A DNA stretch of 6,041 bases from Desulfobulbaceae bacterium. GTDB taxonomy: Bacteria; Desulfobacterota; Desulfobulbia; Desulfobulbales; DAOVSZ01. The notes below the pieces were generated by a model, which made no database searches, was not told the DNA's origin, and saw only the letters and a list, made by a program, of their open reading frames with translations. Shown in pieces: positions 1-5,210 of this stretch. Position numbers and translations under genes: made by a program. Every line of letters begins with the position of its first letter. Within the stretch, counting starts at the first letter, position 1. The stretch spans positions 1-6,041 of the forward strand of contig DAOVSZ010000178.1 of the NCBI GenBank assembly GCA_030627725.1, given 5' to 3'.

Positions 1-293
1 AAAAGGACCTCTTCTTTCTTGACAGCCTGACATCATCAAAGAGCGTTGGATACGAGATGGCAAAAAAAATGCGCGTTCGCGCCTGCAAACGGGACATCTT
101 CCTTGATAATTCCTCAGACAAGGCTAGTATTATCAAACAGCTTGAAGCGCTTCTTGCGATTGCCGAAGCCAGGGGAGCAGCAACCGGTATCGCCCATCCG
201 AAGCCGCCGACTCTTCAGGCGCTCTCGGAATTGAAAGAAATGCTGCTTCGGCGGGCAGTCCTCGTCAAGATCCACTCCATGGCACATGAATAA
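1..293 (+). CDS. Divergent polysaccharide deacetylase family protein, C-terminal fragment (5' end outside window)
   Basis: The frame is open from base 3 to the TAA at 291-293, and the 5' end lies beyond the left edge; the ATG at 57 is an internal Met, not the start. The ~96 visible residues begin with a segment reading FFLDS-(x)-TSSKSVGYEMA. They continue with RDIFLDN, then a helical stretch, then a G(I)AHPKPPTLQAL segment. This order (FLDS, RDxFLDN, GxxHPxPxTL) is how I remember the C-terminal half of the divergent polysaccharide deacetylase family (YibQ/DUF610, PF04748), a NodB-like beta/alpha barrel family thought to act on envelope polysaccharide in the periplasm. The catalytic N-terminal part is not visible, so activity cannot be judged. 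The stop overlaps the next gene by 8 bases, suggesting co-transcription and translational coupling. Family assignment is fairly sure; substrate unknown. Confidence 0.82.
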   Translation, partial: KDLFFLDSLTSSKSVGYEMAKKMRVRACKRDIFLDNSSDKASIIKQLEALLAIAEARGAATGIAHPKPPTLQALSELKEMLLRRAVLVKIHSMAHE

Positions 294-1143
294 AAAAAAT
301 ACAAGCAGAGTGAACTGCATCACCCTGACAACGGATTTCGGCGTCACAGACGAGTACGTCGGGGTCATGAAGGGAGTTATCCGGTCTATCGCCCCTGACG
401 TGCCGGTGATCGATATCACCCATGCGATCGGCCCTCAGGATATCCGGCACGGGGCATACATCATCCATGCCGCCTTTGCCTATTTTCCGGAAAACTCTTT
501 GCACATGATTATCGTAGACCCCGGGGTCGGGAGCGACCGGCGCATCATTCTTGCCCGCATAAGCGGCCATCTCTTCCTGGCGCCGGACAACGGCATTTTA
601 TCACTACTCCTGGAAAAAGAAACGTATGAAGCGGCATACGAAGTCACCTGCGACCACCTGTTTCTTTCCCCTCTCAGCAACACCTTCCATGGGAGGGACA
701 TATTTGCACCTGTCGCCGCCCATCTGACCGGAAGCATTGCGCCGCACGAAGTCGGAACCTACCTTCCCCAACACAAACTTACCCGACTGACCCTCCCGCA
801 AGCCTGTGTGGACCTGGAAACGAGGACAATAACCGGCGCAGTTATTGCTGCAGACCATTTCGGCAACCTGATGACCAACATCCACCAGGACACCTTCAAG
901 AGTTTCCAGCACACCCTTTCAAAGAGTTCAATGACAGTTTCCATTGCAGGCCACACTCTCCATGGAATCCAGGAATCCTACGCCCAGTCTCAGGAAAAGG
1001 AGCTCCTGGCCCTTTTCGGAAGCCGCGGTTATTTGGAGATCTCCATGGTCAACGACAATGCTGCAGACTCTCTCTCGGCAGTGCCCGACGAACAGGTTAC
1101 CGTCAAAATTTTCCTTAAAATCAACAAGTTCGACAATATTTAG
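286..1143 (+). CDS. SAM hydrolase / SAM hydroxide adenosyltransferase (DUF62 family)
   Basis: The 285-residue product matches the family that splits S-adenosylmethionine with water into adenosine and methionine, probably in the cytoplasm; no signal peptide is visible. Visible landmarks are the N-terminal TLTTDFG (D17), the RHG at 54-56, the IVDPGVG loop (D78), R85, the PDNG at 101-103, the FHGRDIFAP segment (H135) and the C-terminal-domain DHFGNLMTNI at 190-199. D78, R85 and H135 fit the Asp-Arg-His triad described for the archaeal homologue, including the +7 spacing of Asp to Arg. Length is normal for the family. The ATG at 286 overlaps the upstream stop and has no clear Shine-Dalgarno, so coupling is likely; GTG 310 (codon 9) is a possible alternative start. 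The physiological role of this family is poorly known; removal of excess SAM is one idea. Confidence 0.93.
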   Translation: MNKKNTSRVNCITLTTDFGVTDEYVGVMKGVIRSIAPDVPVIDITHAIGPQDIRHGAYIIHAAFAYFPENSLHMIIVDPGVGSDRRIILARISGHLFLAPDNGILSLLLEKETYEAAYEVTCDHLFLSPLSNTFHGRDIFAPVAAHLTGSIAPHEVGTYLPQHKLTRLTLPQACVDLETRTITGAVIAADHFGNLMTNIHQDTFKSFQHTLSKSSMTVSIAGHTLHGIQESYAQSQEKELLALFGSRGYLEISMVNDNAADSLSAVPDEQVTVKIFLKINKFDNI

Positions 1144-1172
1144 TTTACAAATTTTCATATCACAATTACAAT
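1144..1172 (+). promoter_or_regulatory. Sigma70-type promoter of the arsR-family gene
   Basis: TTTACA (1144-1149) and TACAAT (1167-1172) each match five of six consensus positions of the -35 and -10 boxes and are separated by exactly 17 bases. The -35 box starts on the base after the stop codon of the SAM hydrolase. Transcription would begin near 1179, about 25 bases before the likely ATG at 1204. The -10 box lies in the middle of the inverted repeat described next, the layout of an autorepressed gene. Confidence 0.72.
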
Positions 1173-1186
1173 GTGATATGATATCA
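1155..1186. promoter_or_regulatory. Candidate operator for the ArsR-family repressor (inverted repeat)
   Basis: A perfect 10-bp inverted repeat, TCATATCACA (1155-1164) and TGTGATATGA (1172-1181), is separated by 7 bases. A second, overlapping odd-centred palindrome, TGATAT-G-ATATCA, spans 1174-1186. The element ATATCA/TGATAT therefore occurs three times within 32 bases. The larger palindrome covers the spacer and -10 box of the promoter, so bound repressor would exclude RNA polymerase. Winged-helix ArsR dimers bind such AT-rich dyads and usually regulate themselves. Binding by the adjacent gene product is inferred from position, not shown. Confidence 0.7.
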
Positions 1187-1203
1187 ATAACATGGTGAGG
1201 ATT

Positions 1204-1491
1204 ATGGATCAAAAACACATTGAAAAGATCGCTGCAATGCTCAAAACAATGGCTCATCCTATCCGGTTGAAGATCCTCTGTCTGTTGCAGGACAAGGAAT
1301 TGACCGTGGGAGATCTCCAGAAGGAAGTGAAGACCACCAATGCCAATGTTTCCCAGCATCTCACAATACTCCGCAACCAGGGCATCATTACCTCCAGGAA
1401 AGAGGCGAATTTCATTTTCAATAAGATCGGCGACCCAAAGGTGATTGAACTTACCATGACAATGAAGAAATTATTCTGCAACGAAGACTGA
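1204..1491 (+). CDS. ArsR/SmtB-family repressor, SqrR/BigR/YgaV-like two-cysteine (persulfide-sensor) type
   Basis: The 95-residue product is a complete winged-helix ArsR-family regulator. HPIRLKIL at 18-25 opens the domain, TTNANVSQHLTILRNQGII at about 44-62 is the helix-turn-helix with recognition helix, and RKEANFIFNKI at 65-75 is the wing. The metal-binding ELCVCD motif of ArsR/CadC is absent (ELTVGDL instead), and so is the alpha5 DxH-x10-HxxE motif. The only cysteines are C26 in alpha2 (ILCLL) and C92 in the last helix (LFC), 66 residues apart. This matches the redox pair of SqrR (C41/C107) and BigR (C42/C108), which respond to sulfide-derived persulfides. I chose ATG 1204 because GGTGAGG (1194-1200) sits just ahead of it; ATG 1192 in the same frame would add four residues. 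The promoter and palindrome directly upstream suggest autoregulation. No terminator follows, so read-through into the KamA-like gene is possible. Confidence 0.88.
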   Translation: MDQKHIEKIAAMLKTMAHPIRLKILCLLQDKELTVGDLQKEVKTTNANVSQHLTILRNQGIITSRKEANFIFNKIGDPKVIELTMTMKKLFCNED

Positions 1492-1668
1492 TATTGTTTT
1501 TTAATGCATCGATAAATCTCTAGTTGTTTTTAACGTCTTACAGTTTCATCCCCACGCACCACCCCACATTGTTCCTTATTCAGAACCATTTCGTATTTCT
1601 CTACTTTTTTAACGGATTCTAATTCTCCTGACCAAGGACACCGTGTGTTGGGGAAGGGAAAAAAATAT

Positions 1669-3456
1669 ATGGACCATACTACATTTAATCAATATTCACT
1701 CAAGGCCTCTCATCCGCTTTTTTTTGCCATCGTCCACAAAGCGAAAAATCTCTATGAACTGCGGATCAGGCTTCTGGAAACCGCCAACGAGTTGGAACTT
1801 AATGCGGCCCAGGATGCGTATAACAAGAATGCCGGCGCACTTGCCAGGATACGCGACTGCGCCAAGGTCTTGAGGAGCATTCTGAAAAGAAGGTCCGACA
1901 AATTGGCAGGCTTCAGTGTGGTGCAGGCGATCCATGATATAGCCTTCGACGCCTCAAGGCCGGACCTGACTCCTGCCTTTTATGCGGAACTCGACTACAT
2001 GCTGCAGGGGCTGCAAGGCCGCGGTCCGAGAAAAGCCTTGGACGATATTCATCTCTTCAGCATCGACCACCTGCAGGGAAAAGAGGCTGCTGTCGAACGG
2101 TCCCGTCAGCTTGACAGTCTTCGACTGGAAGTTGACACACGTGTTGCCCGGTTTCCCAGCGGCCTTGATGAAGAAACGATACAACGCCGCAGCAGACGAC
2201 GCGAGACAATTTTAAAGGCCCTGTCGTCAAGCATGAAAGACTGGCAAAACTGGCGCTGGCACATCAAGCATATTGTCCGTGACCTTGACCAGCTCAACCG
2301 CCTGGTCAAACTGACGGCGGATGAAAAAAAAGCGATCAAGGCCGCATGCCGCCATAATCTTCCATTCGGCATTACCCCCTATTACCTCTCATTGATGGAC
2401 GACAAACCGAACGTCCTGGATGCATCGATCCGTGCCCAGGTCATTCCACCGATGACCTACGTGAAAAATGTTTCCAGGACAAAGAACACGTCTGAACTTG
2501 ATTTCATGGGAGAGGAGGACACCTCCCCCTTTGACCTCATCACCCGCCGTTATCCCGCCATCCTCATCCTGAAACCCTACAACGCCTGCCCGCAAATCTG
2601 CGTCTACTGTCAACGGAACTGGGAAATCGATACTGCCATGGCAAGCGGCGCCTTTGCCGGCAAGGCCAGGATTGAGCAGGCGATCAACTGGATCAGAGAA
2701 CATGAGGCCATTCACGAAGTCCTTATTACCGGCGGCGATCCGCTTGCCATGGGAAACAACGCCTTAAAAAATATTCTCGAACAGCTTGCCGCCATACCGA
2801 CTGTCGAGCGTATCCGCATCGGCACCCGTACGCCGGTTACCATACCGATGCGCATCACTTCCAGAGTTGCAAATATGATCGCATCTTTCCGTGAACCAGG
2901 CAGAAGGGAACTTGCCGTTATCACCCATGTCCAGCATCCGTATGAGATCACCCCTGATGTCGTGAAGGCCGTTGACAGGTTCCGGACACGAGGCATCCCG
3001 GTGTATAATCAGCTCGTCTACACCCACTTCATATCAAGACGCTTTGAGGCAAGCGCCCTTCGAAGAACTCTGCGGCTCATCGGCATTGATCCCTATTACA
3101 CCTTCAACACCAAAGGAAAGGACGAAACCGCCTCCTACCGTGTGCCTATTGCCAGACTGCTCCAGGAACAACAGGAAGAAGCCAGGCTCCTCCCCGGGCT
3201 CGAACGGACCGACGAGGCCGTCTTTAATGTCCCTCGTCAAGGGAAAAACTACTTACGTTCACGCGATCACCGGGACCTTATCTCCATCCTCCCGAATGGT
3301 GTTCGCGTCTATGAATTTCATCCGTGGGAACGCAACATCTCGCTCAGCACCAGTTCATACATCTACAACGACATACCCATCCTCGATTACCTCAACCGTC
3401 TTGCCAAAATCGGTGAGAATGTTTCAGACTACGAAACGATATGGTATTACTACTAG
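1669..3456 (+). CDS. KamA-family radical SAM aminomutase homologue, possibly glutamate 2,3-aminomutase
   Basis: The 595-residue product carries the lysine 2,3-aminomutase fold from about residue 190 on: DWxNWRWH, then LPFGITPYYLSLMD. The 4Fe-4S ligands C307, C311 and C314 form CPQICVYC, followed by the SAM-binding TGGDPL, RIGTRTPVTIPMRIT, and THVQHPYEIT. K526 in NVPRQGK corresponds to the PLP lysine (K337 in the clostridial enzyme). By hand alignment the two lysine-binding Asp residues (D293, D330) become K482 and N520, as reported for glutamate 2,3-aminomutase (Lys/Asn), so L-glutamate to beta-glutamate is a possible reaction. The first ~190 residues are a charged, helical extension absent from lysine 2,3-aminomutase (~416 aa), and the C-terminal zinc-site cysteines are missing. 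ATG 1669 follows GGGGAAGGGA (1650-1659); GTG 1645 is less likely because it precedes that site. The 177-base gap upstream shows no convincing promoter or terminator. Family certain; substrate inferred. Confidence 0.9.
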   Translation: MDHTTFNQYSLKASHPLFFAIVHKAKNLYELRIRLLETANELELNAAQDAYNKNAGALARIRDCAKVLRSILKRRSDKLAGFSVVQAIHDIAFDASRPDLTPAFYAELDYMLQGLQGRGPRKALDDIHLFSIDHLQGKEAAVERSRQLDSLRLEVDTRVARFPSGLDEETIQRRSRRRETILKALSSSMKDWQNWRWHIKHIVRDLDQLNRLVKLTADEKKAIKAACRHNLPFGITPYYLSLMDDKPNVLDASIRAQVIPPMTYVKNVSRTKNTSELDFMGEEDTSPFDLITRRYPAILILKPYNACPQICVYCQRNWEIDTAMASGAFAGKARIEQAINWIREHEAIHEVLITGGDPLAMGNNALKNILEQLAAIPTVERIRIGTRTPVTIPMRITSRVANMIASFREPGRRELAVITHVQHPYEITPDVVKAVDRFRTRGIPVYNQLVYTHFISRRFEASALRRTLRLIGIDPYYTFNTKGKDETASYRVPIARLLQEQQEEARLLPGLERTDEAVFNVPRQGKNYLRSRDHRDLISILPNGVRVYEFHPWERNISLSTSSYIYNDIPILDYLNRLAKIGENVSDYETIWYYY

Positions 3457-3463
3457 ACAGAAG

Positions 3464-3490
3464 CCAGAATCCAGAATCCAGAATCCAGAA
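3464..3490. repeat. 7-bp tandem repeat between the kamA-like gene and nikR
   Basis: Three perfect copies of CCAGAAT plus a partial fourth (CCAGAA) run head to tail in the 45-base gap between the two genes. The last partial copy merges into AGAAGAG (3487-3493), the weak ribosome binding site of nikR. Copy-number change would alter the distance from the upstream stop but not the spacing of site to start codon, so phase variation of nikR is not obvious. Confidence 0.85.
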
Positions 3491-3501
3491 GAGATGCCGC
3501 T

Positions 3502-3903
3502 ATGCTGAAACGATTTTCCATTTCACTTGAAGACGATCTTCTTGAAAAATTTGATACCTTTATCAGGAACCGCACGTACAACAACCGTTCAGAGGCCATC
3601 CGCGACCTTATCCGCAATTCCTTTCTCAAGGACGAATGGGAGGCGGACATGGAGGTCATCGGCACGATCACCCTTGTCTATGACCATCACCAGTACCAGC
3701 TGCAGGAAAAAATCACCACCCTGCAGCACGACTTTCACCATCAGATAATATCCACCACCCATATCCATGTCAGCCATGACAACTGTCTTGAAGTGATCAT
3801 TGTCCGCAGCAAGGCAAAAAAAGTCAAAGGCCTGGCCGACAGCCTGGCCGCCTTGCGCGGGGTGAAAAACTGCAGCCTCTCGATAAGCAGCGCAAACAAC
3901 TAG
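3502..3903 (+). CDS. nikR: Nickel-responsive transcriptional regulator NikR
   Basis: The 133-residue product has the two-domain layout of NikR. A ribbon-helix-helix DNA-binding domain occupies residues 1-46 (KRFSISLEDDLLEKFD, then NNRSEAIRDLIR), and an ACT-like tetramerisation and metal-sensing domain occupies about 52-133. All four high-affinity Ni(II) ligands are present at the E. coli numbering: H76, H87, H89 and C95 (THIHVSHDNC). DNA-contacting strand residues would be R4, S6 and S8, compared with Arg-Thr-Thr in E. coli, which suggests a different operator sequence. The start has only a weak purine site, AGAAGAG, 8 bases upstream. nikR follows the KamA-like gene by 45 bases and is probably on its transcript. 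The nickel importer operon begins 150 bases downstream and is the obvious target: Ni-bound NikR would repress it. Confidence 0.96.
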   Translation: MLKRFSISLEDDLLEKFDTFIRNRTYNNRSEAIRDLIRNSFLKDEWEADMEVIGTITLVYDHHQYQLQEKITTLQHDFHHQIISTTHIHVSHDNCLEVIIVRSKAKKVKGLADSLAALRGVKNCSLSISSANN

Positions 3904-3908
3904 CCTCC

Positions 3909-3935
3909 GTAACACTTTTCCTTGACTTGTAACAC
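3909..3935. promoter_or_regulatory. Candidate NikR operator: GTAACAC direct repeat flanking the -35 box
   Basis: GTAACAC occurs at 3909-3915 and 3929-3935, 13 bases apart (20-base period), on either side of the candidate -35 box at 3922-3927. As I recall it, the NikR site described for Geobacter and relatives is GTGTTAC-N13/14-GTAACAC. The half-site and the spacing match, but both copies here point the same way rather than inward. A third copy lies at 4006-4012. The position between nikR and the nickel importer genes supports a NikR role; the direct orientation is atypical, so assignment is moderate. Confidence 0.55.
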
Positions 3936-3950
3936 CTCCTGTGCTATCTA
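3922..3950 (+). promoter_or_regulatory. Candidate promoter of the nickel uptake operon
   Basis: TTGACT (3922-3927) matches five of six -35 positions. Seventeen bases later, TATCTA (3945-3950) is a weak -10 box preceded by an extended -10 element, TGC at 3942-3944. Transcription would start near 3957, leaving an untranslated leader of about 97 bases before the ATG at 4054. The strong -35 and its overlap with the GTAACAC repeats favour this over other candidates in the gap. Confidence 0.5.
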
Positions 3951-3972
3951 TGGACGCATACACATTAGATGC

Positions 3973-3996
3973 CGCCCGGAAGGGGCGATTTTTTTT
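3973..3996 (+). terminator. Hairpin with T8 tract: terminator of nikR or leader attenuator of the nik operon
   Basis: CGCCC (3973-3977) pairs with GGGCG (3983-3987) around a 5-base loop, and eight T's follow at 3989-3996, the shape of an intrinsic terminator, though the stem is short. It lies 70 bases past the nikR stop and could end that transcript. It is also downstream of the candidate nik promoter, so it would sit in the leader of the importer mRNA. Bases 3982-3988 (GGGGCGA) can pair instead with 3998-4004 (TCGCCTC, one G-U), which would break the terminator stem. Confidence 0.6.
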
Positions 3997-4005
3997 GTCG
4001 CCTCG

Positions 4006-4012
4006 GTAACAC
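4006..4012. promoter_or_regulatory. Third GTAACAC copy in the nik leader
   Basis: This is an identical 7-base copy of the two upstream GTAACAC elements, in the same orientation, 42 bases before the start of the DUF4198 gene. No partner half-site is seen at 13 or 14 bases on its left. It may be an accessory regulator site or a chance match. Confidence 0.35.
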
Positions 4013-4053
4013 GAAATAGAAAAAAATATTACGCAACAGGAGAAAAAAGCACC

Positions 4054-4857
4054 ATGTCCACGATGAAGATTTTAATTTTTTCTGCCGCAATAACCCTTCT
4101 TGTTCTCACAAGCACAGCCGCTGCCCACTTCGGAACAGTCATCCCTTCAAAAAATATCGTAACACCGGAAGACTCCTGCTCCATAGCCCTTGAAGTCAAA
4201 TTCATCCACCCCATGGAAGGCCAATACATGGAGATGGAAAAGCCGAAAAAATTCGGGGTGCTGCACAACAACACAAAAACCGATCTCTTGCCGCGCCTTG
4301 TCGCGGCAAAAGGAAACAGTCCTTCTCAGAGCGAAAAATTTACCTACTGGAAAACAGACTATCAGATAAAACGCCCCGGCGACTACACCTTCTATGTTGA
4401 ACCAAAGCCATACTGGGAGCCTGCTGAAGACCTCTTTATCGTGCACTACACCAAGGTCTGCGTCAATGCCTTCGGACTTGAAGAGGGATGGGACGAGAAA
4501 ATAGGGCTGGAAACTGAAATCATCCCCAAGACCCGTCCCTATGGACTCTGGACAGGGAACCTCTTCACCGGGCAGGTGCTTGTTGGCGGACAACCCGCCG
4601 CTCATGCGGAAGTTGAGGTTGAATATCTGAACGAATCGCCCGGCAACAGATCCGCGCTTCAACCGCCCAGCAACCCGTTCGTCACCCAGGTGGTCATTGC
4701 CGATGCCGACGGAGTTTTTTCCTATGCCATGCCAAAGGCCGGCTGGTGGGGATTTTCCGCACTGAATGAGGCGGGGTGGAAGCTCAAAAAAGATGGTGTT
4801 GAAAAAGGCGTCGAGATCGGCGCCGTGTACTGGGTACATACTGTTGATATCCCATAG
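4054..4857 (+). CDS. nikK: Periplasmic DUF4198 protein of a nickel/cobalt uptake system (NikK-like)
   Basis: The 267-residue product resembles the DUF4198 / COG5266 family, described as the periplasmic component of Ni/Co uptake and found beside NikM/CbiM genes. A signal peptide is clear: MSTMK, hydrophobic core 6-21, cleavage after A24 (TAAA|HFG), leaving His25 as the mature N-terminus. An H52/M54/M59/M61 cluster (HPMEGQYMEME) may offer metal ligands. The C-terminal third has a beta-sandwich-like repeat (GQVLVGGQPAAHAEVEVEYL, then DADGVFSYAMPKAGWWGF) and ends in the family-like YWVHTVDIP. No membrane anchor follows the signal peptide. I chose ATG 4054 because AGGAGA (4038-4043) lies upstream and the signal peptide begins there; the frame stays open back to 3922, but that stretch overlaps the promoter and leader. 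It is the first gene of the operon; the next starts 15 bases after its stop. The nikK symbol rests on context. Confidence 0.85.
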   Translation: MSTMKILIFSAAITLLVLTSTAAAHFGTVIPSKNIVTPEDSCSIALEVKFIHPMEGQYMEMEKPKKFGVLHNNTKTDLLPRLVAAKGNSPSQSEKFTYWKTDYQIKRPGDYTFYVEPKPYWEPAEDLFIVHYTKVCVNAFGLEEGWDEKIGLETEIIPKTRPYGLWTGNLFTGQVLVGGQPAAHAEVEVEYLNESPGNRSALQPPSNPFVTQVVIADADGVFSYAMPKAGWWGFSALNEAGWKLKKDGVEKGVEIGAVYWVHTVDIP

Positions 4858-4866
4858 AAAGGAGAT
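4858..4866 (+). promoter_or_regulatory. Strong ribosome binding site of nikL-N
   Basis: AAAGGAGAT is a near-perfect complement to the 16S rRNA 3' end and lies 6 bases before the ATG at 4873. It begins on the base after the DUF4198 stop codon. It is the best Shine-Dalgarno in the window and confirms that start. Confidence 0.85.
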
Positions 4867-4872
4867 GTTTAC

Positions 4873-5196
4873 ATGCGCCCGTTCTTTGTAGCGACACTCT
4901 TTGTTACACTGTGCTCTTTATTTTCCGCCGGTCCGGCCCAGGCCCACAAGGTGAATATCTTTGCCTATGTGGAAGGAGACACCGGTTATACGGAAAGCTA
5001 TTTCCCCGATGGCAAACCGGTTGAGGGTGGCACTATCGAGGTCCTTGGTCCTGCCGGCAATAAACTGCTGGAAGGAAAAACCGACCAAGAAGGCCTTTTC
5101 TCCTTTCCTCTCCCGGCAAAAGACGATCTGACCATCGTCATCAATGCCTCCATGGGACACAAGAGCAAATTTTTATTAAAAAAATCCGATAGGTGA
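4873..5196 (+). CDS. nikL: Small secreted protein corresponding to the N-terminal part of NikL
   Basis: The 107-residue product starts with a signal peptide (MRPFFVATLFVTLCSLFSAG) with cleavage after A24 (PAQA|HKV), so the mature protein begins with His25. The mature part is one compact beta-sandwich-like domain: HKVNIFAYVEGDTGYTESYF, then DGKPVEGGTIEVL, then a DQEGLFSFPLP turn and a TIVINASMGHK strand. This matches my memory of the N-terminal domain of NikL, the auxiliary protein of Ni ECF transporters in Deltaproteobacteria, which normally continues through a linker and coiled coil to a C-terminal membrane helix. Here the frame stops right after the domain, and the C-terminal part is encoded by the next gene. 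Its TGA (5194-5196) overlaps the alternative GTG start (5193) of that gene. Expression should be efficient given the strong site at 4858-4866. A direct role in Ni binding is inferred. Confidence 0.82.
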   Translation: MRPFFVATLFVTLCSLFSAGPAQAHKVNIFAYVEGDTGYTESYFPDGKPVEGGTIEVLGPAGNKLLEGKTDQEGLFSFPLPAKDDLTIVINASMGHKSKFLLKKSDR

Positions 5197-5210
5197 GCGA
5201 GAACCGGGCC

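Noticed and set aside
1494..1535. T-rich runs after the arsR-family gene as an intrinsic terminator
   Set aside because: No GC-rich inverted repeat precedes either T run; the rest of the 1492-1668 gap also shows no convincing promoter, RNA gene or repeat.
1645..1668. Upstream GTG start for the KamA-like protein
   Set aside because: It would lie before the purine-rich GGGGAAGGGA site and has no ribosome binding site of its own; ATG 1669 is correctly spaced behind that site.
1669..3456. KamA-like protein as EpmB (EF-P lysine modification)
   Set aside because: EpmB is short (about 340 residues) and acts with EpmA on lysine; this protein is 595 residues, lacks the lysine-binding aspartates, and no EF-P gene is nearby.
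3464..3490. CCAGAAT repeats as a CRISPR array
   Set aside because: Units are 7 bases with no spacers; it is a simple tandem repeat.
3922..4053. Upstream ATG (3922) for the DUF4198 protein, giving 311 residues
   Set aside because: The added residues precede a normal signal peptide, are encoded by the T-tract/hairpin leader and promoter region, and are unlike a secreted N-terminus.
3957..4053. Cobalamin, NiCo or other known metal riboswitch in the nik leader
   Set aside because: The leader is under 100 bases and I see no cobalamin box or four-way junction pattern, only the hairpin with T tract and its alternative pairing.
4147..4839. Long antisense open frame (230 codons) opposite the DUF4198 gene
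   Set aside because: The + strand frame has a signal peptide, family-like motifs and a ribosome binding site; the antisense translation shows no recognisable domain and is a codon-bias shadow.
5178..5196. A7 run (A AAA AAA in the correct phase for -1 slippage) near the end of nikL-N, as a programmed frameshift joining the two NikL halves
   Set aside because: After a -1 shift the new frame reads ATC CGA and then hits TAG at 5190-5192, before the second gene. No fused product is possible, and the second protein has its own signal peptide.
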